Below, piece by piece: positions 45,823 to 55,256 of a stretch of DNA of 64,000 nt. The DNA is from CAZSHB01 sp964606885. GTDB taxonomy: Bacteria; Babelota; Babeliae; Babelales; CAIQNR01. Position 1 is the stretch's first letter, and each line of letters starts with the position of its first letter. The notes under the pieces were generated by a model. The model made no database searches. It was not told the DNA's origin and was given only the letters and a program-made list of their open reading frames with translations. The stretch lies in NCBI GenBank assembly GCA_964606885.1, contig CAZSHB010000003.1:1-64000 (forward strand). The letters run 5' to 3'. A program made the translations under genes and the position numbers.

Positions 45823-46891
45823 GGATAGGTTGTGTAGCGATGTTTTCCCGCAAGGATGGACATACATCTCCTACAATATTCCCTTTTGAGTTAATAGGTA
45901 ATCGAGAAACTTCAAACGCCGTTTTGCCCTCTTTATTTTTTAATCTTCTGTTTGCTCCGTAACTTAAAAGCAGAAATATTTTCTGGTATCCCGATGCCGC
46001 TTCTTGTGTATCTGCAAGTGCATAGTGTAACAGCGTGTTACCATCTTCATCTTGTACGTTAGGGTCTAGTATACGGTCTGCAAGCAAAGACTTTATTTCT
46101 GCTGGTGCACAAGATTGCAACCATATACTTTGAGGATTATCGCGAAGATCTTTTCTTTTTGGCCACTCAAAACACTCACCTGGCAAAGGCTTTTCTGGCT
46201 CTTGATACACTACTTTATGGCGCTTTGCCCATACATTAGAAGACATAACAGGTTTAAGAGTTGGTTTGATAGCACGAGCTTTACTACGGAGACTAAGATT
46301 TGCTTCTGTTTTTGCAAGCAATGCAACCATAACACGATTATGACATCTAAAAGATTCATACATAGGTTGAACGTTATAATCATCTTCTACAGTTACGCCT
46401 TTAGCCACAAACATGTAATATATTTTTTTAATTTTTCGAACTTTTTCAGCATCTTTTTTATCGCAACACGGAACCCTTGCTAATACACACATTGCACAGT
46501 TTGTAGGTTTTACTCCGTTATCAAGCAACCACTTAACAGACACGTCTTGTAATGTTTCAACTGCCATAAGAATAGGATAAACATAATCGGTGCTACCTGT
46601 TTGGCGATAGCAAAAATTATGCTGTATTCCAGGATGTTGTACTAACATTGCATCAAGCACGGAGGTATTACCATCGCACAATGCTTCCTTAAAGGACTCT
46701 GCTGCTCTTTCAGGTATCTGTAATATTGAAGGATAAGAGCGGGCATTACCAGATTCCTGTTCCCGACTTGCCCGATCGCGCATAAATGCTTCTATGTCAC
46801 CATGAATCAATGTGTGCAAAAAAGATTCTGATGCCTGCACCATACTGCTGCAGCCGGTTATTGCCAGTATCGTACCTAATAGTTTTTTCAT
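45770..46891 (-). CDS. Exported ankyrin-repeat protein
   Basis: The 373-residue protein has a signal peptide (residues 1-21, ending VQA). Ankyrin-type units are spread along the chain (about residues 65-130 and 285-350), the clearest being DEDGNTLLHYALADTQEAAS and KEGKTAFEV. A Cys-rich stretch near residues 136-150 (CAMCVLARVPCCDKKD) could bind a metal. The 3' end overlaps mepB in the opposite direction. Confidence 0.7.
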   Translation of the reverse strand: MKKLLGTILAITGCSSMVQASESFLHTLIHGDIEAFMRDRASREQESGNARSYPSILQIPERAAESFKEALCDGNTSVLDAMLVQHPGIQHNFCYRQTGSTDYVYPILMAVETLQDVSVKWLLDNGVKPTNCAMCVLARVPCCDKKDAEKVRKIKKIYYMFVAKGVTVEDDYNVQPMYESFRCHNRVMVALLAKTEANLSLRSKARAIKPTLKPVMSSNVWAKRHKVVYQEPEKPLPGECFEWPKRKDLRDNPQSIWLQSCAPAEIKSLLADRILDPNVQDEDGNTLLHYALADTQEAASGYQKIFLLLSYGANRRLKNKEGKTAFEVSRLPINSKGNIVGDVCPSLRENIATQPIPIDEQEGHKLQYYHNVV

Positions 46892-46954
46892 AATAAGTCT
46901 TTCTGTTTACCGCACAGAATACAGGTATCATGAAATTTCGGATATAATAAGCAA

Positions 46955-46980
46955 TAAAAAAGGGAGGCATGCGCCTCCCT
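46955..46980 (-). terminator. Intrinsic terminator for the leftward gene at 47017
   Basis: The stem AGGGAGGC with GCCTCCCT has a four-base loop. On the reverse strand it is followed by a run of six T. Confidence 0.85.
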
Positions 46981-47016
46981 AAAGTTTTGAACTAACTTTT
47001 TTAAATTTATCTATAT

Positions 47017-47376
47017 CTACCTTCCTTCTTCTAAGAAAGCTCTTATATCCACTTTATAGCCATCTATGTAGCAAACATTGAAGCAATCTTCTCTCCGAAT
47101 AAGAATTTTCATTCCGTTGGGTAAAGTATCTTCCAAAGATTCAAAGCCTGTTGATGTAACCAGTGATTCTATTTCTGCAATTCTTTTTTTTGTACGTGAT
47201 GTAATAAAAACCTCATAAAGCCTTGGGATTATTACACAAATAACAACATTAACAGCAACCCAACCAGTAATAACAGCGCAAGGCGAATATACTGTAGTTG
47301 ATGGAGTAGGTTGCACAGCAGAAACATCTGACATACAAATCAATAAACTAACTACTAACAATATTGATTTTTTCAT
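47017..47376 (-). CDS. Small exported membrane-anchored protein, unknown
   Basis: The ATG at 47376 starts a signal peptide (MKKSILLVVSLLICMSDVSA) and is preferred to 47406. The 119-residue protein has a second membrane helix near residues 36-55 (ITGWVAVNVVICVIIPRLY) followed by a small cytosolic-type domain with FESLEDTLPNGMKILI. No family is recognised. A clear terminator follows. Confidence 0.55.
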   Translation of the reverse strand: MKKSILLVVSLLICMSDVSAVQPTPSTTVYSPCAVITGWVAVNVVICVIIPRLYEVFITSRTKKRIAEIESLVTSTGFESLEDTLPNGMKILIRREDCFNVCYIDGYKVDIRAFLEEGR

Positions 47377-47511
47377 ATAAAGAACCCCTAAAAATAAACC
47401 ATGCATTATAAACCTATAGTAACATCTAAAAGATTATCCACAAAAGCCCACCAATACCGTACACTCAAGGGCTAATTACTATCTACTCTCTTTTTTAAAA
47501 CAGGCTAACTC

Positions 47512-48087
47512 ATGAAAAATAAAATTCTTATATATTGCTTATTACTCATAAGTGGACGCGTATATACGGCTGAAAATAGATCTGCCGGTATAAATACCAT
47601 TGGCGCAGTAGTTGGCACAGGCGAACTTTTCCAGGCTATTACGGATCATGATCATACAAAAGTGGTTGCAGAATTTACTGCTGGTGCATCTGCAAATGCG
47701 GTAGTTGGGATTGGATTTACAAGAACCATGCTGGGCGTTGCACTAGATGCTTATAAACCCGAAATACCCAGCTCAAAAGAAATTATCAGGACATTATTAG
47801 AACATGGAGCTCAGGCCGATGGGCGCACCCCGAGCCAAGAATTCCCTTTGTATACAGCGGTAAAAAAAGATTTGCATGAAGTTGTCGAGCTGTTGCTACA
47901 AGCCGGTGCACGAGAATTCTATATTCCCTCTTTAAAATGGGCGCTCTATCCCGAAAATAAAGCGATGCTTACAATTTTGTTAGATAAAACTCATCTAAAA
48001 ACACGCATAGGTATCTTAAAGGCTTCGTCCCAACAAGAACTCTTAAACCAACTAACCAAGCTTAATTATACTATTTCAGTAGACTAA
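47512..48087 (+). CDS. Exported ankyrin-repeat protein
   Basis: The 191-residue protein has a signal peptide (residues 1-19, ending YTA). About four ankyrin units follow (GELFQAITDHDHTKVVAEF, ELLQAGAREFY and others), with the GA.A turns of the fold. It is a single gene with about 100 bases of empty upstream sequence. Confidence 0.7.
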   Translation: MKNKILIYCLLLISGRVYTAENRSAGINTIGAVVGTGELFQAITDHDHTKVVAEFTAGASANAVVGIGFTRTMLGVALDAYKPEIPSSKEIIRTLLEHGAQADGRTPSQEFPLYTAVKKDLHEVVELLLQAGAREFYIPSLKWALYPENKAMLTILLDKTHLKTRIGILKASSQQELLNQLTKLNYTISVD

Positions 48088-48100
48088 TACTCAAGTCTCT

Positions 48101-48120
48101 AAGCTCATATAAGCTCAACC
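48101..48120. repeat. Ten-base-period direct repeat (AAGCTCATAT-AAGCTCAACC)
   Basis: Two copies of AAGCTCA start exactly ten bases apart, in the spacer before the exported protein gene at 48238. Related pairs lie at 31412-31431 and 50106-50125. Confidence 0.4.
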
Positions 48121-48237
48121 CTTAAGATTCAAATACTGTCTATGTTCTGGGCCAGGACAGGCTGTTGAAAATAGCTCCTAAAGCTGTACTATGGAAGTAT
48201 ATGGGTTTATTATTCTGTTCTCTATGGGGGGGTATCT

Positions 48238-48948
48238 GTGCCTTTAAAAAAATCTTTCTTTTTAGCTATTTTAGGTCTATATAGCGTGTTTAATACCACT
48301 GCTAAAATCTTACCTGGCAGCGACACTCAAATCATGATGCGCTTTCTAGATTATATGGTATCAAAAACACCTTCAGAGCTCATTAACAATACGTGTTTAG
48401 ATAGTATCAAACTATATGCTCATACATTACCAACATCAGAACTTGATCTTTTAGATACAACAATTGAGCAATTTGTTAACATCCATAGCGCAACCTTTAT
48501 AGACATAGCTCAAGAAACTCTCAACAAATTCCCTGCCGATGAAAAAATAGCCGCTGAAGAATTATTAACACTGTTAAAAAAAGATTTAGAATTTCAAAAA
48601 GATAGCGCTGTACGTCAAGTAAGTGCACCATTTAATCAGGAATTCTTTAATAAAGTGATAACAGCATTTGCTTGTTATCAAAACTGCATACCACTACAAA
48701 CACCATCTGTTGCGCAAGATTATTTTTTAACAAATATCAGCAAAAAAATTACTGATATGAGTATTGTGTGTAAAAACAGCAAAGACGCAACTCAGCAAAA
48801 AGCACTCTGTTGCATGTATTTGTATATTTTTATTCATATGAGCTATTACACAGTACAACGCGCTCTTATCAAAAAAAACAGACTGCATAATCGAGTACTA
48901 TCAGCATTCATAGGGGGATTGCACACATGCAAAAAATTACTTTTTTAA
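48238..48948 (+). CDS. Exported helical protein, unknown (GTG start)
   Basis: The 236-residue protein begins at a GTG five bases after a run of seven G, which serves as ribosome-binding site. A signal peptide follows (residues 4-22, ending TTA). The mature part is helical, with five Cys in the second half (CYQNCIP, CKNSK, CCMY). It overlaps the next ankyrin gene by 22 bases. No family is recognised. Confidence 0.55.
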   Translation: MPLKKSFFLAILGLYSVFNTTAKILPGSDTQIMMRFLDYMVSKTPSELINNTCLDSIKLYAHTLPTSELDLLDTTIEQFVNIHSATFIDIAQETLNKFPADEKIAAEELLTLLKKDLEFQKDSAVRQVSAPFNQEFFNKVITAFACYQNCIPLQTPSVAQDYFLTNISKKITDMSIVCKNSKDATQQKALCCMYLYIFIHMSYYTVQRALIKKNRLHNRVLSAFIGGLHTCKKLLF

Positions 48949-50078
48949 TAACATCTTTTTTACTTTTCTCTACACAGACAACATTAGGGCAAACAGCTTC
49001 ATATCTCTATTTTCCACATTATGTTGAAAATTATGCAATCAAAAATATCTACGAAGCTCTGCAATGGAGACACCCAAAAGAAGATCTTGCTATCATCAAG
49101 CATTTTTTAGACAATGGCACCGATGTTAATCTTGTGGTGTACAACACTCAATTTGACACTAACCGTGGCCTTTCAATACTACATCATGCTTTTCAAGCTT
49201 GTTTACCCGAAGTGATAGAACTTCTTATCCAGTATGGAGTGGATGTTAATAAACCTCTTGAAAAAACTAAAACTGTAGCATTACATCTAGATCCTTATGG
49301 ACAACCTGAAAATTATTATCGCTGTGTAGAATTACTCATTAATGCAGGAGCTGACGTTAATAAAGCTGATGATTATGGTTTTGTGCCTTTACATAAAATG
49401 ATGCGCTCTCCACGCCTTGTACAACTACTCATTGCATCTGGCGCACATGTTAATGCATGCCACCAAAGAGGTCGTTCTCCATTGCATGAATTGCTCTACA
49501 ATTATTCTAGGTGGGATAAAGAGTCTATCCAACTTCTTATTAACGCAGGATCAAAATTAGATACTCTTGATGCCCATGGTTTTGCACCGTTGCATTATGC
49601 AGCATTTCATAGTGCAGAAGAGGTTATTCCATTACTCATACAAGCAGGAGCGGATGTTAATCAAAAATCAAACGCAAATTATAATTATAGAGAAGCATAT
49701 TCTTTTTTAAATTATCAAACATCAGAAACAAAAACTCGTAATAAAAAGTCTTCTTCTGTAGGTCTGACCCCCATAGACTGTGCAGCAATTAATTGGTGGC
49801 GCCTGTACTCCTTTATGTTCAAAGCACCTTTTCCTATAAATTTTATTGACGTGACACGTTTCTTCCCTCCAGAGGGCATGGTTTATGTGACTTTTTTTGG
49901 TCCTAGAGACCATAGAAATACCATGGAAATACTTTTGAATGCAGGAGCTACTGCTGACAACGTCAATATCCAAGCACTTACAGAAGCTGTAAAACAGGGA
50001 TCATTAAAACAGGTAATCCATGAACTTCCTGCAACACATGCTTTTATCAAAGATGCTACAAAAGATTGTTTACGATAA
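48927..50078 (+). CDS. Exported ankyrin-repeat protein
   Basis: The 383-residue protein has a signal peptide (residues 1-21, ending TLG). Seven or more well-preserved ankyrin units occupy about residues 45-250 (GLSILHHAFQACLPEVIELL, YGFVPLHKMMRSPRLVQLLI, GRSPLHELLYNY, HGFAPLHYAAFHSAEEVIPLL), with a further degenerate unit near 320-365. It is the best ankyrin protein of the island. The start lies inside the end of the preceding gene. Confidence 0.82.
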   Translation: MQKITFLITSFLLFSTQTTLGQTASYLYFPHYVENYAIKNIYEALQWRHPKEDLAIIKHFLDNGTDVNLVVYNTQFDTNRGLSILHHAFQACLPEVIELLIQYGVDVNKPLEKTKTVALHLDPYGQPENYYRCVELLINAGADVNKADDYGFVPLHKMMRSPRLVQLLIASGAHVNACHQRGRSPLHELLYNYSRWDKESIQLLINAGSKLDTLDAHGFAPLHYAAFHSAEEVIPLLIQAGADVNQKSNANYNYREAYSFLNYQTSETKTRNKKSSSVGLTPIDCAAINWWRLYSFMFKAPFPINFIDVTRFFPPEGMVYVTFFGPRDHRNTMEILLNAGATADNVNIQALTEAVKQGSLKQVIHELPATHAFIKDATKDCLR

Positions 50079-50105
50079 ATCTTGCACTTTGTTAATTATG
50101 TATTC

Positions 50106-50125
50106 AAGCTCACACAAGCCTATTA
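50106..50125. repeat. Ten-base-period direct repeat (AAGCTCACAC-AAGCCTATTA)
   Basis: Third member of the AAGCYYAYAY-AAGCYYA family, located about 110 bases before the membrane-protein gene at 50235. Confidence 0.35.
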
Positions 50126-50234
50126 GTTATCTTTAAGTCACGCTTTAATACGCAATACTAGCTCCTAAACTCTTGATATTGCACTCTAGATACCGGTAAG
50201 CTGATAGGAGAATAAAGAGAGAAGGAGGTTAAGT

Positions 50235-51116
50235 ATGTACTGGTGGTCGATTGATAAATTAGCTCGCAATTTACAGCAGAACAACTACGTACGTTCAGAC
50301 TCAATCCTCTTCTGGCTGCTTAATATCCTCTTAACTATCTGCCAATCAATAATCTATACCGGCATGCTTTTTAGCTTCCTGATTATCGAGTACCACTTTA
50401 AAGATTGGCTTGCAAACCAACATGCCAATACCGAATTTTATAACCATCTTGCCTTCTATCTTTCAAGCTTAAATACCGTTCTTATGGTCCTAGGAATAGC
50501 GTGGTGCTACTACCAACACAAAAAAAATAACGGAACCAATTTTTGGCAACGATTTGCAGCCTTAAACAGCAGCATCGGTTTCCATGTTCTGCTTTATTCT
50601 ACAGCCATACTTTTTATAGCAATAAGCGTTCTTTATGTGATCATACATATTAAAATTGAAACGTTTAAAGGGACTATTGTCCCAACAGAAAGCACCGCTG
50701 ATTTTCTCAATAGACTTTTTACCAGCCCTTTTGGCGCAAAATCCGTAACCGCCCCACAGCAATCTAAAGGCATTTTAAACTGTGTATTAGGTTTACCCTG
50801 CTCACTTTTAAGCCTGCCCTTTATTCCAGGAAAAATTGCAGCTTTTTTACAAGAACTCCGCACCTATATTATGCAGTTTTACCCTATTTTGGCTGCCCTA
50901 CCAACCGTGCTTTTAATTACCCAGTACTACTTGGTGCAACGTTGGTTTACATATATCAATAGCCCCTTACTGCCAGCGGTAACTAAAAGTATGCCTCCAG
51001 CAAACCTCAATAAGCCTGCACGCAAAAAGACGGCCGTTAAAAAATCTGTATCTAAAAGAACTGCAGCACCCAAGAAAACCACTGCTCCCAAAAAAGCTCC
51101 AACCACCAAAAAATAA
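50235..51116 (+). CDS. Membrane protein with histone H1-like basic tail
   Basis: The 293-residue protein has about five membrane helices (roughly residues 20-50, 74-96, 113-138, 180-202 and 214-236). The last 35 residues are almost only Lys, Ala, Thr and Pro (KPARKKTAVKKSV, APKKTTAPKKAP), like the tails of bacterial H1-like proteins. Such a tail can bind nucleic acid, so it might tether DNA or RNA to the membrane. GAGAAGGAGG is a strong ribosome-binding site. The membrane part is not recognised. Confidence 0.65.
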   Translation: MYWWSIDKLARNLQQNNYVRSDSILFWLLNILLTICQSIIYTGMLFSFLIIEYHFKDWLANQHANTEFYNHLAFYLSSLNTVLMVLGIAWCYYQHKKNNGTNFWQRFAALNSSIGFHVLLYSTAILFIAISVLYVIIHIKIETFKGTIVPTESTADFLNRLFTSPFGAKSVTAPQQSKGILNCVLGLPCSLLSLPFIPGKIAAFLQELRTYIMQFYPILAALPTVLLITQYYLVQRWFTYINSPLLPAVTKSMPPANLNKPARKKTAVKKSVSKRTAAPKKTTAPKKAPTTKK

Positions 51117-51192
51117 TATCTCGCCTATACCAGCGATCTTCTCACAGCCCTAATCAACTCATCAAAACACGCCTCTGCTGCTTTTTTATGGG

Positions 51193-51221
51193 TTGTCAGA
51201 ATAGACAAAGAGTGGTACTAT
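51193..51221 (+). promoter_or_regulatory. Promoter of rpsA
   Basis: TTGTCA at 51193-51198, 17 bases, then TACTAT at 51216-51221. It would leave a leader of roughly 90 bases, containing the inverted pair TCATGC/GCATGA at 51268-51284. Confidence 0.6.
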
Positions 51222-51315
51222 AAACAGCTCTAAGTTGTATTGTTTAACCCTCTTTAACTATCCCTAATCATGCATACCGCATGAATCTTTAGGGGCCAAT
51301 CGGAAGCACACATCC

Positions 51316-53142
51316 ATGGCAAAAGAAATTATACGTCCGAATCAGTTTGCTCGCGCAAACATGGATATGGACGTAGACACAGACGTTATTTTAAACGCAG
51401 ATCAAGAAGCTGAATTGCTTTCGCTCTACGAAGGATTTTTTGATTCTAACCGTATGGGCAAAGTTGTTGAAGCAAAGATCGTTTCTCTTAACGCTGATGG
51501 CGCATTAGTAGATATTGGGTTTAAAGCGGAAAGCCTTATCCCAAAATACGAATTCTCACAACATGAACTCAAGAAGTTGCAAGTAGGCGATGTCCTAGAA
51601 GTTATTCTTGATGAACTTGAAAGTGCTGAAGGCGAATTAGTTCTTTCTTATGAAAAAGCTAAAGCGCTTAAAGCATGGGATGCTATTATCAAGTTGTTTG
51701 AAGAAGACAAACCTGTTGAAGGTACCGTAACTCACAAAGTTAAAGGTGGCTTGAACGTTGATATTGGCGTACCAGCATTCTTGCCTGGTTCACAAGTTGA
51801 CGTACAACGCGTTAATAACTTTGACCAATACGTTGGCCAAACTATCGTTGCAAACATTATCAAGGTTAACAAAAAGCGCGGTAACGTTATCATTTCTCGT
51901 CGTAAATTCATGAACGATCAACGTTCAGAATTCCGCAAGAAGATTCTTGATACGCTTGACGAAGGTCAAATCATTCAAGGCTTGGTCAAAAACATCACCA
52001 ACTACGGTGTGTTTATCGACATCGGCGGCGTTGATGGCTTGTTGCATATCACTGATATGACATGGGGCAGAATTGCTCATCCAAGCGAAGTAGTAAAAAT
52101 TGGCGACAATTTAACTGTTAAAGTTCTTTCGTTTGATAAAGATAACGAAAAAATTTCACTTGGCCTTAAGCAACTTTCAGAAAATCCTTGGGAACAAATG
52201 GCAGCTTCAGTACAAGCTGGCTCACGCGTTAAAGGTAAAGTTTCAAGCATCACCGATTACGGCTTGTTTGTAGAAGTACAACGTGGCGTAGAAGGCTTGA
52301 TCCATATTTCTGAAGTTTCATGGATTGATCGTATTAACGATCTTAAGAAACACTTTGCTGTTGGCGATACCGTAGAAGCATTGGTTATTTCTCTTGATAA
52401 AGAAAATCGCCGTATGTCTCTAAGTATCAAACAATTAGAACAAAATCCTTGGCAAACTGTTGCACAAGAATTCCCAGTTGGTTCAAAGATCAAGGGAACA
52501 ATTAGCAACATTACTGACTTTGGTATTTTCGTTCTTCTTAAGCCAGGCATTGATGGTTTAGTACACGTTTCAGATCTTTCATGGACTGAACATATTGATC
52601 ACCCAGCAGACGTGTATACAAAAGGTCAAGAAATTGAAGCTGTTGTGTTAGCAGTTGATACTGATAGCAAGAAGATTTCTCTTGGTATTAAGCAACTTGC
52701 AAACAACCCATGGGATATTATTGATCAAAAGTACAGCATCGGCCAAGTCATTACTGGTGAAGTTTCTCGTATTACCAACTTTGGTCTTTTCGTGAAATTA
52801 GAAAACGGTATTGAAGGTTTAGTGCATATTTCTGAACTTAACGATCTTAAAAAAGACGCTAAGATTGAAGATCTTTTCAGAGTTGGCGATAGCCGCGAAT
52901 TCCGCGTTATCAAAATCAACAAAGAAGAACACAAACTTGGTTTAAGCACCAGACTTTCTGGTGACATCCATAAAGAAGAACCTAAGCAACAACGCGAACA
53001 CCGTGAGCCTCGCGAATCTCGCGAATCACGTCATGTAGCTCCGCAACAACAAGAATCATATGAAGCACCTAAGTCTCAACAAAAGAGCCAGCTTCAAATG
53101 GAACTTGAAAAAGCAGCTGCACGTAAAAAGAGCAAAGAATAA
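51316..53142 (+). CDS. rpsA: 30S ribosomal protein S1
   Basis: S1 binds mRNA and helps initiation on the 30S subunit. The 608-residue protein has six S1 (OB) repeats from about residue 48 to 550, the last four showing the typical G..V.g.V..I..fG.Fv.l..g.eGLvHiSe pattern and the LG.KQL.NPW linkers. A charged tail (EHREPREPRE-like, residues 555-608) follows. It has its own promoter and is followed by ndk eight bases later. Confidence 0.97.
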   Translation: MAKEIIRPNQFARANMDMDVDTDVILNADQEAELLSLYEGFFDSNRMGKVVEAKIVSLNADGALVDIGFKAESLIPKYEFSQHELKKLQVGDVLEVILDELESAEGELVLSYEKAKALKAWDAIIKLFEEDKPVEGTVTHKVKGGLNVDIGVPAFLPGSQVDVQRVNNFDQYVGQTIVANIIKVNKKRGNVIISRRKFMNDQRSEFRKKILDTLDEGQIIQGLVKNITNYGVFIDIGGVDGLLHITDMTWGRIAHPSEVVKIGDNLTVKVLSFDKDNEKISLGLKQLSENPWEQMAASVQAGSRVKGKVSSITDYGLFVEVQRGVEGLIHISEVSWIDRINDLKKHFAVGDTVEALVISLDKENRRMSLSIKQLEQNPWQTVAQEFPVGSKIKGTISNITDFGIFVLLKPGIDGLVHVSDLSWTEHIDHPADVYTKGQEIEAVVLAVDTDSKKISLGIKQLANNPWDIIDQKYSIGQVITGEVSRITNFGLFVKLENGIEGLVHISELNDLKKDAKIEDLFRVGDSREFRVIKINKEEHKLGLSTRLSGDIHKEEPKQQREHREPRESRESRHVAPQQQESYEAPKSQQKSQLQMELEKAAARKKSKE

Positions 53143-53150
53143 GGAGCTTT

Positions 53151-53555
53151 ATGGAACGTACATTTGCTATTATTAAACCGGACGCAATGGCAGCAGGTCA
53201 TGCTGAGGCCATTATTGCCGTTATTGAAGACCATGGCTTTGAAGTAATCGCTCAAGAAAAACGTCATTTGTCTCGTGCAGAAGTTGAAGAATTTTATGCA
53301 GAGCACAAAGAACGTTCATTCTTCCCTGAAGTTGTAGCATTTATGACCTCAGGACCGGTTACGCTTATTGCCCTAGAAAAAGAAAACGCTGTTAAAGCAT
53401 GGCGCGACCTTATGGGAGCAACAGATCCTGCACAAGCCGAACACGGCACCATTCGTAAACAGTTTGGTACCTCAAAAGGCAACAATGCAACTCACGGATC
53501 AGATTCTCATACAAGTGCTGCTCGTGAATTAGCATTTTTCTTTCCTAGTCTGTAA
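53151..53555 (+). CDS. ndk: Nucleoside diphosphate kinase
   Basis: Ndk transfers the terminal phosphate between nucleoside di- and triphosphates. The 134-residue protein has the start RTFAIIKPDAM and the active-site block NATHGSDS with the phospho-accepting His, followed by the usual AARELAFFFP end. AAGGAG precedes the ATG. Lying directly after rpsA, it probably shares the transcript. With the deoxynucleoside kinase at 15.8 kb it could complete salvage to triphosphates if a nucleoside monophosphate kinase acts between them. Confidence 0.97.
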   Translation: MERTFAIIKPDAMAAGHAEAIIAVIEDHGFEVIAQEKRHLSRAEVEEFYAEHKERSFFPEVVAFMTSGPVTLIALEKENAVKAWRDLMGATDPAQAEHGTIRKQFGTSKGNNATHGSDSHTSAARELAFFFPSL

Positions 53556-53583
53556 GTAAGACTTATAAACAAGGGTGCATCGT

Positions 53584-54501
53584 ATGCTTTTAGATAACAA
53601 ACATATCACTGGCCTACTTTGCTCCCTTGTTTTTTGCATGCCTCTTTTCTCTACACAAAAACCACATCTCTATATTCTTATACACGGCACTTGGTCAGCA
53701 CCGCGCCACTCGTTATTACATGGCAGTAGACCGCAATGGTACCAAGCTGGCCACACAACTTTTGATACACTCAAAAGAGCAACTAATGCACACATAATTC
53801 ATCACACATGGTCTGGTAAAAATAACTTGGCCGATAGACTAGCCGGTGCCAAAACACTTATCTCTCTGATACAAAAACATGCAACTACTCATACCATGCA
53901 TATTATTGCACATAGTCACGGTGGCAATGTTGCATTACTTGCACTTGATACGCTTATTAAAGACAACCCAACAACAAAGATTGCTACGCTTGTTTTGCTG
54001 GGAACGCCCATTTATTTTGAATGGTACCCTGCAAGCGTTACAGCAGTGGGCACGATCTACAATATTTTTTCTTATGGCGACATTGTACAACCAGTAGCTG
54101 GTATGTATGAACGGGAGTTGCCGGAACAGCCGCATATTTTCAACATACAACTCAAAATCAATAACAACTGCCCTATGCATAACCAGTTGTATAAACCAGA
54201 GCTTATAGAACAGATTCCACATTTCTCTAAACTCTTTGGAAAAAAAGATGTTTATTGTTTACACTGCACAACAGGTAAAAAGCCGGTTATAACACACGAT
54301 ACAAACCGCGCAGAAGATATACGCACCGATAAAAGATTCACGCAACAACTACAAGCAAGTTGGACAGAGATAAGAGATAAACATGCACAAAAAAACACCG
54401 CCAACCACGATCGGCTTACTCGATTCAGGGATAGGTGGACTCAGTATTATCAGAGAACTATTGCGCGCCTCTACAACGCCATCAATACCAACCAAGCGTA
54501 A
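53584..54501 (+). CDS. Exported alpha/beta-hydrolase, lipase-like
   Basis: The ATG at 53584 has AAGGG eight bases before it and starts a signal sequence (residues 9-25). The 305-residue protein shows the oxyanion-region ILIHGTWS and the nucleophile elbow AHSHGGN (G-x-S-x-G replaced by H-S-H-G-G, as in several lipases). It also has LLGTPIYF, and an Asp in YGDIVQPVAG as a candidate triad acid. It may act on host or envelope lipids. The last 119 bases overlap murI in another frame. Confidence 0.75.
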   Translation: MLLDNKHITGLLCSLVFCMPLFSTQKPHLYILIHGTWSAPRHSLLHGSRPQWYQAGHTTFDTLKRATNAHIIHHTWSGKNNLADRLAGAKTLISLIQKHATTHTMHIIAHSHGGNVALLALDTLIKDNPTTKIATLVLLGTPIYFEWYPASVTAVGTIYNIFSYGDIVQPVAGMYERELPEQPHIFNIQLKINNNCPMHNQLYKPELIEQIPHFSKLFGKKDVYCLHCTTGKKPVITHDTNRAEDIRTDKRFTQQLQASWTEIRDKHAQKNTANHDRLTRFRDRWTQYYQRTIARLYNAINTNQA

Positions 54502-55171
54502 CTATCTATATGTTGCTGACACAGCACATCTGCCGTACGGTAATAAAACACCCGACTATTTAATTGAACGAGGCCGCGTACTCACCCGCTTTTTTATAGC
54601 ACACAACATCACCACTATTATTATTGCATGCCACACGTCATCAGCAACATCACTTGCTACCCTCAAACAAGAATTCCCACAGATTACCTATATTGACCTG
54701 ATCCCGTTTACTATAGACCATGCCATAACGCACACAAAAACAGGGCGTATTGGTGTGCTTGCTACCCAAGCAACCATCAATAGTGGTATCCATAAAAAAC
54801 TTCTCTTAGCGCAAAACAAACAACTTGTTGTTGTTGAACAAGCATGCCCGCTTCTTGTACCACTTATAGAACGGGATGCATCACCAGCAGAAATTAAAGA
54901 CGCTATTGATTTGTATATGGAACCATTGTTAGCATGCCAGGTTGATACGGTTATTTTAGGATGCACACATTACGAATTTATACGCCCGCACTTAGAACAA
55001 CACATCCCTTCTGTGTGCTTTGTCAGTGCTGCGCAAACACAACTCTTAGAACCTGCTGAACTTAGTAACTTTTCGTTAATTACTACTGGACCCTTTACGC
55101 ACACACCACAGTTTATACAGACTCTTATTGGGTCTTATCAGTATGATCTAGAAACGGACAAAACCCTGTAA
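54383..55171 (+). CDS. murI: Glutamate racemase
   Basis: MurI makes D-glutamate for peptidoglycan. The 262-residue protein shows GLLDSGIGGLS near residue 10, ADTAHLPYG, the first catalytic Cys in IIACHTSSAT and the second in LGCTHYEFI. The start cannot be moved downstream, because the conserved DSGIGG begins at residue 14. The coding region therefore overlaps the preceding hydrolase gene by 119 bases. The gene implies a cell wall in this organism. Confidence 0.93.
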   Translation: MHKKTPPTTIGLLDSGIGGLSIIRELLRASTTPSIPTKRNYLYVADTAHLPYGNKTPDYLIERGRVLTRFFIAHNITTIIIACHTSSATSLATLKQEFPQITYIDLIPFTIDHAITHTKTGRIGVLATQATINSGIHKKLLLAQNKQLVVVEQACPLLVPLIERDASPAEIKDAIDLYMEPLLACQVDTVILGCTHYEFIRPHLEQHIPSVCFVSAAQTQLLEPAELSNFSLITTGPFTHTPQFIQTLIGSYQYDLETDKTL

Positions 55172-55256
55172 TAGAGGGCTTTATTAGACAAATGACCTAG
55201 TTTAGTTGCATACTGACTGTAAATAAAATTGTAAGTCATATTAGAAGGGGTACCAT

